From Candidatus Kryptoniota bacterium (GTDB taxonomy: Bacteria; Bacteroidota; Ignavibacteria; Kryptoniales; Kryptoniaceae): DNA of 64,000 nucleotides. Below are positions 14,400-23,020 of the stretch, one piece after another (position 1 is the first letter of the stretch; every line of letters begins with the position of its first letter). The notes under the pieces were generated by a model. It was not told the DNA's origin. It did not search any database and was given only the letters and a program-made list of their open reading frames with translations. The DNA lies in the NCBI GenBank assembly GCA_938074445.1, contig CALJEK010000006.1, forward strand, positions 1-64,000, read 5' to 3'. Made by a program: the position numbers and the translations under genes.

Positions 14400-15149
14400 T
14401 TATTTTTGTTTTAAAATGGCGACAACGTTTTCAAGATCAAAGGGTGTATCAACTCCTATTGTGTCTTTCTCTGTTATCACAACTTTTATTCTCATCCCAT
14501 TTTCAATAGCTCTTAACTGCTCAAGTTTTTCCAATTCTTCAAGTTTTGAACTTTTAAGACTTACGAACTTAAAAAGCGAATTTCTTTTATAAACGTAAAT
14601 GCCGATGTGTTTATAGTGAACCCCCAATTTCAACCATTCGTCTTTTGTTCGCGCATCCCTGCAAAATGGAATTGGACTTCGTGAGAAATACAGCGCAAAA
14701 TTTTTTTTATCGAAAACAACCTTAACGACATTTGGATTAAAAAGCGCTTCAACATCTGTAATTTTAACTGCAAGCGTTGAAATATCTATATCGTCTTCTT
14801 TTAAAAGCGGTTCTATAGCGGAATCAATCATATCGCCAGAAATTAATGGTTCGTCCCCCTGAATGTTTACGATTATGTCCGCATCAATATTGCGAATAGC
14901 GTAAGCTATTCTGTCCGTTCCCGTCGGTATTTCGGATGGCGTCATAATTACATTCCCACCAAAATTTTTTACAATGTTGAAAATTCTTTCGTCATCTGTT
15001 GCGACATAAACATCGTTTATCAACTTGGACGACATTGCGTTCTCGTAAACCCACTTTATCATCGGCTTACCAAGTATATCTGCGAGCGGTTTCCCGGGAA
15101 ACCTATTTGAGGCATACCTTGCGGGTATTACGCCGATGATTTGAGGCAT
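14400..15149 (-). CDS. kdsB: 3-deoxy-manno-octulosonate cytidylyltransferase
   Basis: Activates Kdo with CTP to CMP-Kdo for lipopolysaccharide inner-core synthesis in the cytoplasm. The N-terminus IGVIPARYASNRFPGKPLAD is the canonical KdsB nucleotide-binding start, and NIQGDEPLI is the metal/CMP-binding motif. The 249-residue length is normal. It indicates a Gram-negative outer membrane with Kdo-containing LPS. It sits 3 bases after gatC and 9 bases before pyrG in a tight operon. Confidence 0.96.
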   Translation of the reverse strand: MPQIIGVIPARYASNRFPGKPLADILGKPMIKWVYENAMSSKLINDVYVATDDERIFNIVKNFGGNVIMTPSEIPTGTDRIAYAIRNIDADIIVNIQGDEPLISGDMIDSAIEPLLKEDDIDISTLAVKITDVEALFNPNVVKVVFDKKNFALYFSRSPIPFCRDARTKDEWLKLGVHYKHIGIYVYKRNSLFKFVSLKSSKLEELEKLEQLRAIENGMRIKVVITEKDTIGVDTPFDLENVVAILKQK

Positions 15150-15152
15150 AGT

Positions 15153-15485
15153 TTAACTTTGTTCCTCATCATTTTCTTTTTCTTTATGAGGTTTTTCTAT
15201 CTGAATCACCTTTGGAACCTTGAAGAAAAACTCTGTTCTTGATGGTGCGTTTTTTAGTATCTCCTCACGCGGATAGCTTTCCTTAACGACATCCTCGCGA
15301 AAGACATTTTTTAAGTCGATAACATGGTAAAGTGGCTCAACATTTGTTGTGTCAAGTTCATTAAGTTTATCCATATATTCAAGAATTCTGTTAAATTGTT
15401 CCGTGAACTTCTCTTTTTCCTCTTCTTTAAATTCAAGCCTTGCAAGATTGGCAATGTATTCAACATCTTTAAGGGTGACTGGCAT
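15153..15485 (-). CDS. gatC: Asp-tRNA(Asn)/Glu-tRNA(Gln) amidotransferase subunit C
   Basis: Small belt-like subunit that holds GatA and GatB together for tRNA-dependent amidation. Family features: the start MPVTLKDVEYIANLARLEF, then NRILEYMDKLNELDT and NVEPLYHV, and a basic SRTEFFFKVPKVI segment. At 110 residues it has a short acidic tail (KEKENDEEQ) beyond the usual 95. GatA and GatB are not nearby. Its presence implies that the organism forms Gln-tRNA and/or Asn-tRNA indirectly, which would make the GltX at 25479 non-discriminating; that is inference. Confidence 0.93.
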   Translation of the reverse strand: MPVTLKDVEYIANLARLEFKEEEKEKFTEQFNRILEYMDKLNELDTTNVEPLYHVIDLKNVFREDVVKESYPREEILKNAPSRTEFFFKVPKVIQIEKPHKEKENDEEQS

Positions 15486-15494
15486 AGTGGCATT

Positions 15495-16289
15495 TTATTT
15501 TTGTTTTTCAAGATTTTTTTGGATTATATCCCGTGTCAATTCCATAAGTTTTGTTTCCCCGTCTCTACCGGAAAAATTTTCGACGGGTATTGGTTTATCT
15601 ATCATAATTTCAATGGTTCCGGGGTTTACCTCGAGTTTATGTTTTCTCATTATTTTGTGGCTGTTAAAAATTGTAACTGGGACAACAGGCGTGTTTGATT
15701 TAATCGCAAGCATAAAACCACCGCGTTTAAATGGGAGTAGTTTCCCGTCAAAGCTTCGTGTTCCCTCAGCAAAAACGAGAACTGAAACGCCACTTTTAAT
15801 TTTTTCAATCGCCTTTTGAATACTTTTTATTGCTCTTTTGGGATTTCTTCTGTCAATTAAGATATAACCTCCGTGTTTTAAGAGCCATCCCCAAAACGGT
15901 ATTCTGCCGAGTTCTTGTTTGGCAAGAAATCTAATTTGGTCAGGAATGCCAGAAATAAGTGCCGGTATATCCATTGCACTTGCATGGTTCGAAATGTAAA
16001 TGTAATTTTGTTCACTTGAGATATTTTCCAGACCTTTGACTTTAACTTTGACATTAAAAATTGCGAGAATAATTTTTGACCAAATCTTTGCCATGAAGTG
16101 ATAAACTTTACCTTTGTAGTTAAAGGGAAGGAGCAGAAAAGTGATAACTGCCATTGGGATTGTGATTAAAATAATGCTCCCAGCTTTTAACCAGAAAGAG
16201 ATTTTTTTCATTTTGTGCAACGGTCGGTTTTTTACAATGATAATCAAAATGGATGAGAAAATCAAGTTGTTTGAAAAAATTAATTTCAT
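15495..16289 (-). CDS. plsC: 1-acyl-sn-glycerol-3-phosphate acyltransferase
   Basis: Second acylation step of phospholipid synthesis, at the cytoplasmic membrane. The acyltransferase motif HX4D is at His102-Asp107 (NHASAMD), and the glycerol-phosphate loop FAEGTRSFDG lies near 162-172. One or two hydrophobic segments precede the catalytic domain. The annotated ATG gives an N-terminus with an extra hydrophobic run (IFSSILIIIV). An in-frame ATG at 16211 (MKKISFWLK) is a possible shorter start, 26 codons later. First gene of the minus-strand operon running to glnE, and divergent from the B12-binding gene. Confidence 0.9.
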   Translation of the reverse strand: MKLIFSNNLIFSSILIIIVKNRPLHKMKKISFWLKAGSIILITIPMAVITFLLLPFNYKGKVYHFMAKIWSKIILAIFNVKVKVKGLENISSEQNYIYISNHASAMDIPALISGIPDQIRFLAKQELGRIPFWGWLLKHGGYILIDRRNPKRAIKSIQKAIEKIKSGVSVLVFAEGTRSFDGKLLPFKRGGFMLAIKSNTPVVPVTIFNSHKIMRKHKLEVNPGTIEIMIDKPIPVENFSGRDGETKLMELTRDIIQKNLEKQK

Positions 16290-16301
16290 TTCTTAAATTT
16301 G
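16270..16301 (+). promoter_or_regulatory. Bacteroidota-type promoter for the B12-binding gene
   Basis: TTTG at 16270-16273, exactly 20 bases, then TAAATTTG at 16294-16301. This is a full match to the -33 TTTG / -7 TAnnTTTG consensus described for the primary sigma factor of Bacteroidota. It overlaps the first codons of the divergent plsC gene and ends where the repeated 25-base leader element starts. Transcription should begin about 6-8 bases after the -7 box. Confidence 0.7.
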
Positions 16302-16325
16302 TTATTGCAAATTGAAAAACAAAAA
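16301..16325 (+). repeat. Leader element copy 1
   Basis: The 25 bases begin with GTTATTGCAAATTGAAAAAC and continue with an A-rich tail. A copy with 23 of 25 identities is at 23064 and a one-base-shorter copy at 25468. Here the element starts on the last G of the -7 box, so it would be the initially transcribed region and leader of the B12-binding gene. Function unknown; a conserved transcript start, operator or RNA-binding site are all possible. Confidence 0.5.
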
Positions 16326-16336
16326 GACAATCTCAA

Positions 16337-16753
16337 ATGGAAAGGAAAATAAGAGTGTTAATTGCAAAAGCTGGGCTTGATGGGCATGATAGAGGGGCAA
16401 AAGTAGTAGCAGCTGCTCTAAGGGATGCTGGGATGGAGGTGATCTACACTGGCTTGAGGCAAACACCTGAGATGATAGTTTCAGCTGCGATTCAGGAGGA
16501 TGTTGATGTAATTGGGATTAGCATTTTAAGCGGAGCGCATATGACGATCTTCCCAAAAATAATTAATCTTATGAAAGAAAAAGGACTTGATGACGTTCTC
16601 TTGATCGGCGGGGGAATAATTCCAGATGAAGATATACCCAAGCTGAAAGAAATGGGCGTCGCGGAAATTTTTACGCCCGGTACCTTAACATCAGAGATTG
16701 TTAATTTTATCAAGGAGTGGTTTGAAAGAAACAAGATGCAAAAAGTTGCTTAA
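16337..16753 (+). CDS. Cobalamin-binding subunit of a methylmalonyl-CoA mutase-type enzyme
   Basis: B12-binding Rossmann-like protein of 138 residues, the size of a stand-alone C-terminal (small/alpha-type) subunit of acyl-CoA mutases. The lower-ligand motif DxHxxG is seen at residues 15-20 (DGHDRG, axial His17), then GISILSGAH for the nucleotide-tail pocket and LIGGGIIP. The large catalytic subunit is not adjacent, so the partner must be encoded elsewhere. Methylmalonyl-CoA mutase is the most likely identity; other acyl-CoA mutases cannot be excluded. The stop overlaps the convergent polymerase gene by 4 bases. A consensus promoter precedes it. Confidence 0.9.
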   Translation: MERKIRVLIAKAGLDGHDRGAKVVAAALRDAGMEVIYTGLRQTPEMIVSAAIQEDVDVIGISILSGAHMTIFPKIINLMKEKGLDDVLLIGGGIIPDEDIPKLKEMGVAEIFTPGTLTSEIVNFIKEWFERNKMQKVA

Positions 16754-19050
16754 TCGATATCAATTTCCTTTGGAAGTTTTTTAGTAACTATCCGAACATC
16801 ATCAAATTTCAAACCATCGCTTAGAGAAAAAATTTTGTTGAAGTCTTCTTCATTGAAAAATATCTCAAACCTTTTGCTATACTCGTTTAATTTTGAAAGA
16901 TAATATTCCACATTTTCATCCCTCCTGAGTGGGTTCCAATCCTCAACGAGTTTACAATTTTCAAATGAGCGAATATCTGAGGTTGAACCAGTGATATAAT
17001 AGGTTATTTTATCACCCGGTTTATAATTTTTTCTGCTTGCTATCGCAAGTTCATAAGCTGCACTTCTATTTCTTTTACCTTTCTTGACAAGTTCTTGGTA
17101 TCGATCAAGTCGCTCCCGCAATGTTTCCGTTTTTGCAAGCTCGAAGATGTCTATTTTTCTTTCGGCGATTGATTTATAAGTGGATTTATAAAGTTCATGA
17201 ATTTTTTCAATTTCGTTGTTGAGCAAAAATTTTATGCATTCGCTTATATACTTTCTTGCGAATGGTTCCATGCCTCTTGAAATAAGAGATGCCCCTTTTA
17301 TCTCTACATTTCCATCTTTATCAAGAAGGGCGTAATTTTTCTTTTTATAACTTAACATTTTTTTGTAAACCCCGTTGAAAGCAAGGTTTATACCTTCTGG
17401 CAAAGTCGAACCAACATTTTTTACAAATTCTTGTGCCTTTTCCTCGTCGGAGCTAAATTCTTTTGGTGGAATAAAGTAAATTCCATCTGTATCCGCTTCT
17501 ATGACTTTTCCACCTCTACTTACTATCTCTGAAATAAGTTTCTTTAAAATTTTTTGACCCGTCATTGTGACTTTATCTGCGCTTTCATAGTCATTAAATA
17601 TCGCTCTGCTGTAACCAAGGTATCCATAGAAAGAATTGATTAAAATTTTAAATGCAGATTGAATTGCATCATATTTCGCTTTCTCATCCGGAGTTGTTGC
17701 GTTTTTCATTTTATGTTTTGCCTCAAGTCGCATTTTAGTTAAGCTTTCGAGCATCTGCAGGAAAATTCCAGCTTCATCTTTCTTTGGAGCAATTTTAAAG
17801 TTTATCATAATTGATGGGTAGAGGGATTCTATATCCGCATGAACGACATTTTCAAAAACACCAGTGTAAAATATATCTGTATAACCACCCGTCGTCTGGA
17901 ATCCTAAATCGGGTTTTGGAAGTGAATATCTTCTTTTTAGATATGCTCTTACAAGAAGTGACTCAATTTTTGAAGATGAGCCTGATTTTATGACCTGCCA
18001 AAGTGAAAACGGCAACATCTGGGCGAGATAAAAATATGGGGGCGTGAGAAGTTCCGAAAGTTTTCTCGTCTCATGGGCATCTTGAAGGGCATACTTTATC
18101 AAAGTTTCTGGTTCGTTATCCCAGTACCATGATATTTTTTCTCCAGGGATGTAAATTCTATCTTGAGACGAAATTCCAAAATATTTAGAAACATATTTTA
18201 GCGAATAACTTTCAAACTCACGTTTGACAAAATCGTAAAGCTGAACAAGAATCAACGTGTCAATTATGTGCCTTCCGTAAATTTCTATACCCGTGAAAAC
18301 AGTCTCACGGTCGTAAGTTATCGTCGTAATTTTAGGTTTGCTTCCGTCTCTGCCAAGCGAGAGTTCAACATCGTTAATTTCTGACCTTTTTATAAGGTAG
18401 GGAAGGTCAAAATTTAAAATGTTATGCCCCTCAATTATATCGGGGTCTTTCTTGCGAATTACCTCAATGAGTTCAATTAACATTTGCTTCTCGGATTTTC
18501 TACGACCATCAATTATATGTTCCCAACCTCTGTTATCAGTCAAGGAGATTATTATAATTCTATCTTCGGGTCTTTCTGGATTGCTGAATCTATGTTTTGT
18601 ATATGTTTCTATGTCAATTTGAATTCGATATACGTCGTTAAATTCCATCCCCTTAAACAATGTGATTCCAGTCTGCAGTAAGAATTGGTGAACCGGATCG
18701 GGACGAAGATATATTATATCTGTATCCGTATATGATTCAACTTTTACACTGTTTTTATTGCTATAATTGCGCAAGATATATCTTACAGCATTCCACATCT
18801 CTGTAATTTCTTCAAACGCGCAAACATACTGGTAAAAATTATTGCCCGCTAATTTCTTTATCCAGAATTTTTTATAAAACCCATCTATGTAAGTTTTATC
18901 GGCGAGAAAGAAGAAGGGATAAAATTTTCTTATTTCCTCTCTGATCGTTTTACTATTTTCCCTAATGTAAATATGAACAGTCGATTCATCGCGTTGTTGA
19001 ACTGCCACTATATTCTTTTCTTGGTTATGTCCGTAAATTAACTCATCCAT
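16750..19050 (-). CDS. Family B DNA polymerase with intact proofreading and polymerase motifs
   Basis: Archaeal/eukaryal-type DNA polymerase of 766 residues. Proofreading exonuclease: Exo I Asp146-Ile-Glu148 (QIDIETYT), Exo II Asn210...Asp215 (GHNILNFD), Exo III Tyr320...Asp324 (YALQD). Polymerase: motif A Asp406...Ser413 (DIESLYPS), motif B Lys468...Gly476 (KILINSFYG), motif C Asp520-Thr-Asp522. All catalytic carboxylates are present, so both activities are expected. The C-terminal thumb has [18 protein letters not shown] and YYITGSTSD, typical of archaeal-like PolB. The gene starts one base after the rRNA methyltransferase stop, so the two share a transcript. The role (repair, replication or backup) is unknown. 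Family B enzymes occur in scattered bacteria besides PolIII. Confidence 0.95.
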   Translation of the reverse strand: MDELIYGHNQEKNIVAVQQRDESTVHIYIRENSKTIREEIRKFYPFFFLADKTYIDGFYKKFWIKKLAGNNFYQYVCAFEEITEMWNAVRYILRNYSNKNSVKVESYTDTDIIYLRPDPVHQFLLQTGITLFKGMEFNDVYRIQIDIETYTKHRFSNPERPEDRIIIISLTDNRGWEHIIDGRRKSEKQMLIELIEVIRKKDPDIIEGHNILNFDLPYLIKRSEINDVELSLGRDGSKPKITTITYDRETVFTGIEIYGRHIIDTLILVQLYDFVKREFESYSLKYVSKYFGISSQDRIYIPGEKISWYWDNEPETLIKYALQDAHETRKLSELLTPPYFYLAQMLPFSLWQVIKSGSSSKIESLLVRAYLKRRYSLPKPDLGFQTTGGYTDIFYTGVFENVVHADIESLYPSIMINFKIAPKKDEAGIFLQMLESLTKMRLEAKHKMKNATTPDEKAKYDAIQSAFKILINSFYGYLGYSRAIFNDYESADKVTMTGQKILKKLISEIVSRGGKVIEADTDGIYFIPPKEFSSDEEKAQEFVKNVGSTLPEGINLAFNGVYKKMLSYKKKNYALLDKDGNVEIKGASLISRGMEPFARKYISECIKFLLNNEIEKIHELYKSTYKSIAERKIDIFELAKTETLRERLDRYQELVKKGKRNRSAAYELAIASRKNYKPGDKITYYITGSTSDIRSFENCKLVEDWNPLRRDENVEYYLSKLNEYSKRFEIFFNEEDFNKIFSLSDGLKFDDVRIVTKKLPKEIDID

Positions 19051-19051
19051 T

Positions 19052-20551
19052 TTACACCACCTCGACCTCTGAAGAGCGTCTTCCTTTTGGAATTTGACTT
19101 TTTAAACCTTCCCTCGTTATAAGACCACAGCCAAGTGTTATGTCATCGAATTTAACAGCTACGTAGCGACCTGGATTGAGATTTGATGGAAAGTTTCTAA
19201 TGGTCCCGCCGTTTAGGAATGTGCGTGCTTGTTCTTCAGTTTCAAGCTCGATTATATTTTTTGTGATGAAGGGGGATAGAAGCTGAAGAGCGCTCGTTGA
19301 AATTTTCCATTGGTTATTTTTTACTGCTTTGGCAAGTTTTAAGCCGATTTTTTGTATTACGCTGGACAGAAGATGATGTTTGAGATTTTTATTTATAAGT
19401 GAAAAATCCGTTGTCAAAAACTCCATCCAATCAAGCGAGCTAAACCATAACTCATCTCCTTTAAAATAAAAAGCAAATTCTTCCCATATCCTTTCGTTTA
19501 TTCCAAACTCATCACTTAAAAACCTTAGCGCTGATTTTAGTTTTTCATCATTTGCTGTCAAAAATTTTATCTGCTGGTTAACTTTTCCGTCGCTTATTTC
19601 CATAGTTTTTGGAGGTCTTGAGAAGGTTGAATCTGTTTTTCTTAATTTTGCTATGAAAAACCCTTCCGTGTTTGCCTTGAAGGGATAAATCCTTATTGCT
19701 TTTTTCAATCTTTCGTCAAGCAAAAGTCCGTCGTAAAGAGTTATACCTTCGTCAAATTCGGGCTTTTTGTATTTTATTTCTTCGACTTCAAGAGAAAACT
19801 TTTTTAAAATTGAATCGATCACAATTTCGTTTTCTTCAACGGTTAAAGTGCATGTAGAATAGACGATTGTACCGCCAGGTTTAACTGATTTTATCGCACT
19901 TATAAGCAACTGTTGTTGTTTATTGCTCAAGCGCTTGACCTCATCAAGACTCCACCAGTTTAAAACTTCATTCGCCTTTGATATTATGCCAAGCGCGGAG
20001 CAAGGGGCATCTACAATTGCCTTATCAAAAATTTCAGGGAGGATGACACCAAACCTGTTTCCATCAATTGATGTGATTGCGGTGTTTAAAATCCCGAGTC
20101 GATCTATTTGATGCGAGACAACCTTTAATCTTTCAATCGAAATATCGTTGGCAATAATGATACCTGTATTTCTCATAAGTTGGGCAATGTGAGTTGTTTT
20201 GGAGCCCGGTGCTGAGGCTATGTCAAGAATCATTTCGTTGGGTTTTGGTTCCAGTATTAGCGAGGGAAGCATAGAGGATAAACTTTGGACATAAAATAAC
20301 CCTGCAAAATGCTCAAGCGTTTTTGAAATGGGGAAAGGCTCGTCTGTAACAATAAATGAATCCTGCACAAGGTCAATTTCTGAAAGTTTAAAACCTTTTC
20401 CTTCAAGTTTAGATTTTAATTCATACGCTTGAATTTTCAGTGTATTGGTTCTAATTGTGAGTGGTATATTAAGTTTATAAGGTTTCAAAATAAGTTTGGC
20501 TGATTCGGGGTCGAGAATTTTGGTTAGATATTTGAAAATTCGCTCTGTCAT
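19052..20551 (-). CDS. RsmB/RsmF-family rRNA cytosine-C5 methyltransferase
   Basis: SAM-dependent m5C RNA methyltransferase of the NOL1/NOP2/Sun family. The cofactor loop ASAPGSKTTHIAQ is at 112-124. Both catalytic cysteines are present: Cys184 in DAPCS (motif IV) and Cys234 in STCTL (motif VI). A long C-terminal region (about 300-499) ending in a PUA-like part (GRYVAVKFDDITLGCGLI) gives an RsmF/YebU-like layout of 499 residues, suggesting 16S rRNA as target. First gene of a two-gene minus operon with the DNA polymerase. A promoter is visible upstream at 20587-20617. Confidence 0.9.
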   Translation of the reverse strand: MTERIFKYLTKILDPESAKLILKPYKLNIPLTIRTNTLKIQAYELKSKLEGKGFKLSEIDLVQDSFIVTDEPFPISKTLEHFAGLFYVQSLSSMLPSLILEPKPNEMILDIASAPGSKTTHIAQLMRNTGIIIANDISIERLKVVSHQIDRLGILNTAITSIDGNRFGVILPEIFDKAIVDAPCSALGIISKANEVLNWWSLDEVKRLSNKQQQLLISAIKSVKPGGTIVYSTCTLTVEENEIVIDSILKKFSLEVEEIKYKKPEFDEGITLYDGLLLDERLKKAIRIYPFKANTEGFFIAKLRKTDSTFSRPPKTMEISDGKVNQQIKFLTANDEKLKSALRFLSDEFGINERIWEEFAFYFKGDELWFSSLDWMEFLTTDFSLINKNLKHHLLSSVIQKIGLKLAKAVKNNQWKISTSALQLLSPFITKNIIELETEEQARTFLNGGTIRNFPSNLNPGRYVAVKFDDITLGCGLITREGLKSQIPKGRRSSEVEVV

Positions 20552-20557
20552 GGAATC

Positions 20558-20571
20558 GTTAATGCAAATTG
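20558..20571 (+). repeat. Possible degenerate leader element
   Basis: GTTAATGCAAATTG differs by one base from the first 14 bases of the leader element at 16301, but the A-rich tail is not conserved (GGGAATCAAC follows). Here it lies in the leader of the minus-strand methyltransferase gene, so its orientation relative to transcription is reversed. This may be chance. Confidence 0.25.
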
Positions 20572-20586
20572 GGAATCAACGCTTAA

Positions 20587-20617
20587 AAAATATACAATTT
20601 TTAAATAAGCAAGGCAA
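20587..20617 (-). promoter_or_regulatory. Promoter for the methyltransferase-polymerase operon
   Basis: On the minus strand: TTG at 20617-20615, 20 bases, then TATATTTT at 20594-20587. This matches the TTG-N20-TAnnTTTG pattern except for the last base. It would give a leader of roughly 30 bases before the start codon at 20551. Confidence 0.5.
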
Positions 20618-20660
20618 GATAAGAAAGGCAAGTTTTTCAAGTGGAAATGGTCGATTTCAA

Positions 20661-20692
20661 TTGTTTTTTAATAAAATTTTTTGTAAAATTTA
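20661..20692 (+). promoter_or_regulatory. Possible promoter for the sppA run
   Basis: TTG at 20661-20663, 20 bases, then TAAAATTTA at 20684-20692, an imperfect match to TAnnTTTG. It sits in the 173-base divergent gap at 20552-20724, which holds no gene, and would place the transcript start about 25-30 bases before the sppA ATG. Confidence 0.4.
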
Positions 20693-20724
20693 CTCAAGTA
20701 AAAATTTAAAGCAAGCTTTGAGAT

Positions 20725-21642
20725 ATGAGCAAGGAAGCGAAATGGTTTCTTGGAATAATTGGAATAATACTTTCTCTATCAGTTTTGTTTGTTGCGCTTG
20801 GTTTTTTTACGCTTGTAAGTTCTATGAAACCTGAGGTTGAAGATGAGGCAATCACTGGCAAGAATAAGGTTGCTTTGATTGAGTTGAAGGGCGTGATAAT
20901 TAATTCGGAGGATATCATAAAGCAAATTAAAAAGTATGTTAAAAGTTCAGCGGTTAAAGCAATTGTTGTTTACATCGATTCACCCGGGGGTGGGGTATCA
21001 GCAAGTGAGGAAATTTATCAAGAGTTAAAAAAGGCGAGAGAAAAAAAGCCAATTATCGTCTCAATGGGTTCTGTTGCAGCAAGTGGAGGTTATTATGTAT
21101 CTCTTGGAGCAAGCAAGATAATCGCAAACCCTGGGACCATAACAGGGAGCATAGGGGTTATAGCTCAATTTCCAAACTTAAAGAAGTTGCTTGATAAAGT
21201 TGGAGTGGAGTTTGAGGTTATAAAAAGTGGCAAGTTCAAAGATTCGGGGAACCCATATCGTGGTCTAACGGAGGATGAAAGAAGATATTTTCAAGGTGTG
21301 ATAAATGATGTTTATGAGCAATTTGTAAATCACGTCGTTGAGGAAAGAAAGATGAAAAGGGACGAGGTCTTAAAAATAGCTGATGGAAGAATTTTCACAG
21401 GGAAACAAGCTTTTGAAATGGGTCTTGTAGATACATTGGGAACGCTTGAGGATGCTATAAAAATTGCAGCAGATCTCGCCGGGATAAAGGGGGAGCCGAA
21501 GGTAGTTAAAGAAAAGAAAAAGAAACCGGGGTTTTTAGATTTATTTTTTGAATCAAAAGCCCTTGAAAACCTTGAAGAGATAAAGAGTTTTTTCCTAAAT
21601 CAACCTGTTTTGCAGTATAGATGTGAATTTATTTTAAAATAA
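20725..21642 (+). CDS. sppA: Signal peptide peptidase SppA, short form
   Basis: Membrane-bound serine protease (S49) that degrades cleaved signal peptides. One N-terminal transmembrane helix (about residues 8-33), then the ClpP-like fold with SPGGGVSASEEIY, nucleophile Ser120 (VAASGGYY), TGSIGVI, and the likely general-base lysine in SGKFKD (Lys172). At 305 residues it is the single-domain form, as in Gram-positive bacteria, rather than the tandem form of E. coli. It starts a long co-directional run. The HU-like gene follows after 16 bases. Confidence 0.94.
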   Translation: MSKEAKWFLGIIGIILSLSVLFVALGFFTLVSSMKPEVEDEAITGKNKVALIELKGVIINSEDIIKQIKKYVKSSAVKAIVVYIDSPGGGVSASEEIYQELKKAREKKPIIVSMGSVAASGGYYVSLGASKIIANPGTITGSIGVIAQFPNLKKLLDKVGVEFEVIKSGKFKDSGNPYRGLTEDERRYFQGVINDVYEQFVNHVVEERKMKRDEVLKIADGRIFTGKQAFEMGLVDTLGTLEDAIKIAADLAGIKGEPKVVKEKKKKPGFLDLFFESKALENLEEIKSFFLNQPVLQYRCEFILK

Positions 21643-21658
21643 AATTTAGGGTTAGAAA

Positions 21659-22030
21659 TTGACAAAAACAGAACTTGTTAGAATTTTAGCCGAGCAAATT
21701 GGTTTAACCGTTGAAGAAGTAGAAAGAGTTATTGATGGGGCTTTAGCAATTATTATGGAGTCTTTGAAAAAAGGTGATTATGTTCAAATAAGGGGATTCG
21801 GGACATTTAGGGTTGTGAAGAGGAAGGCAAGAATAGCACGTAATCCCAAAAAAGGTGAAATAGTCCCGCTTGACGATAGGTATGTTCCAGATTTTAAGCC
21901 GACGCGAGAGTTTAAACAAATGGTCATCGATAGTTTACGAGATAAAATTCTTGAAGAGAAAGGTCTTAAAAGTCCAGAATCTGACACAGGTCAGCAAACG
22001 GAATTGGGTGAAGGTGGAAACTTGAACTAA
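21659..22030 (+). CDS. HU/IHF-family DNA-binding protein with C-terminal tail
   Basis: Histone-like DNA-bending protein. Residues 1-92 follow the HU fold: KTELVRILAEQIGLT..., GDYVQIRGFGTFRVVKRKARIARNPKKGE, then VPDFKPTREFKQMV. An extra tail of about 30 residues (EEKGLKSPESDTGQQTELGEGG) is acidic, polar and probably disordered, so the protein is longer than the usual 90. The start is TTG at 21659, with AGGG a few bases upstream. No other start fits the HU N-terminus. It precedes the zinc-ribbon/TPR gene by 13 bases. Confidence 0.93.
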   Translation: MTKTELVRILAEQIGLTVEEVERVIDGALAIIMESLKKGDYVQIRGFGTFRVVKRKARIARNPKKGEIVPLDDRYVPDFKPTREFKQMVIDSLRDKILEEKGLKSPESDTGQQTELGEGGNLN

Positions 22031-22043
22031 AATTTTATTAATC

Positions 22044-22892
22044 ATGAACGAGAAGAAATGTCCTTTTTGCAACACGACTTTGCCAGAGGAGGCAAAGTTT
22101 TGCTTTAATTGTGGTGCTAAATTGGAAGAGAAACAATCTTCAGGCAAGGAGATACTTATTTGTGAAGTTTGTGGATTTGAGAATAAACCTGGCTCTAAAT
22201 TTTGCATAAGTTGTGGCGCGGTGTTAACGGGAACCTTTACTTCATCAGAAAGTGTGAGACCTCAAGAAGTTGAGTTTAAACCACCCGAGTTAGAACCAAT
22301 TAAAGCAAAACAGCCAGAGATAAAGACCAAGCAAAAGAAAAAGGGGAAAGGTTTTAAAGTATCTTTTTATCAATTTTTCTATCTCGGGTTAGCTTTTGTT
22401 TTTGTTGGATTAATTTTCTATGGAGTGATTCGTAAGGAGAGAACAAAGTTAGAGCCACATCAACATCCGGAGGTAAATTCTGAAATAATGGCTGAGATCG
22501 ATCGTTTACGTCAGAAAGTTAATTCAAATCCAGATGATATGGCTTCAACTTTGAGATTGGCAAATCTTTTACACGATGTTCATATATTTGACCAAGCGGT
22601 TGAATATTACAGAAGATATCTTAAAAAGAATGAATCAGATCCAGATGCGAGGGTTGATATGGGAATTTGCTTATTTGAGCTTGGTCGTGTAAATGAAGCA
22701 ATTGCCGAGATGGAAAAGGCTTTAACTTATGCTCCGAAGCATCAACTTGCGCTGTATAATCTTGGCATAGTGAATTTAACGACGGGTAATCTTGAAAAGG
22801 CAAAGGATTATTTTCAGCGTTGTATAGATGTTGATCCATCAGCAGAGGTTGCTCAAAAAGCTAGGCGAATCCTTGAACAACATAAATTTTAA
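22044..22892 (+). CDS. Double zinc-ribbon, membrane-anchored TPR protein
   Basis: Not recognised as a named family. Two zinc ribbons stand at the N-terminus (Cys6/9/20/23 and Cys40/43/54/57). A charged linker follows, then one transmembrane helix (about 110-131, FYQFFYLGLAFVFVGLIFYGV), then three or four tetratricopeptide repeats (about 165-282, for example DPDARVDMGICLFELGRVNE and HQLALYNLGIVNLTTGNLEK). The probable topology is zinc ribbons in the cytoplasm and TPRs in the periplasm, serving as a protein-interaction scaffold. No enzyme motif is seen. A second zinc-ribbon membrane protein is at 30008. Confidence 0.85.
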   Translation: MNEKKCPFCNTTLPEEAKFCFNCGAKLEEKQSSGKEILICEVCGFENKPGSKFCISCGAVLTGTFTSSESVRPQEVEFKPPELEPIKAKQPEIKTKQKKKGKGFKVSFYQFFYLGLAFVFVGLIFYGVIRKERTKLEPHQHPEVNSEIMAEIDRLRQKVNSNPDDMASTLRLANLLHDVHIFDQAVEYYRRYLKKNESDPDARVDMGICLFELGRVNEAIAEMEKALTYAPKHQLALYNLGIVNLTTGNLEKAKDYFQRCIDVDPSAEVAQKARRILEQHKF

Positions 22893-22903
22893 AACAAATC
22901 ATT

Positions 22904-22912
22904 TGGAGGTGA
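22904..22912 (+). promoter_or_regulatory. Strong Shine-Dalgarno site
   Basis: TGGAGGTGA matches the anti-Shine-Dalgarno sequence over its whole core, 9 bases (from GGAGG) before a GTG start. Most genes in the window have only weak A-rich upstream regions, so this unusually good site supports the tiny gene that follows as real and well translated. Confidence 0.75.
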
Positions 22913-22918
22913 CAACCC

Positions 22919-23014
22919 GTGCCAAATCTCAGGAAGAAGAGAAAGAAGAAGATGAACAAGCATAAGTGGAAAAAGAGAAGAAGGAAGATGAGGCATAAGA
23001 AGAAAATTAGATAA
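22919..23014 (+). CDS. 31-residue AURKAIP1/COX24-domain (bS22-like) ribosomal-type protein
   Basis: A very short, extremely basic protein (GTG start, TAA at 23012). It begins MPNLRKKRKKKMNKHKWKKR and ends RHKKKIR. The spacing M-x-K-H-K-x-K-K-R...R-x-x-R-H-K-K-K is that of the AURKAIP1/COX24 domain, seen in the mitochondrial small-subunit protein mS38, in actinobacterial bS22, and in very short Bacteroidota proteins. It probably binds rRNA near the decoding region of the small subunit; the role is by family analogy. It has a near-perfect Shine-Dalgarno and is followed 6 bases later by a strong terminator. It is short enough to be missed by automatic gene callers. Confidence 0.82.
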   Translation: MPNLRKKRKKKMNKHKWKKRRRKMRHKKKIR

Positions 23015-23020
23015 TCATTG

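Noticed and set aside
15349-15819. 156-codon open frame on the plus strand opposite gatC and plsC
   Set aside because: It is antisense to two clearly recognisable genes, its translation is Ser/Phe/Ile-rich with no motif, and it has no start signal.
16250-16336. A minus-strand promoter for plsC within the divergent gap
   Set aside because: Several TTG trinucleotides are present, but none has a TAnnTTTG-like box at 19-21 bases, so I could not support one.
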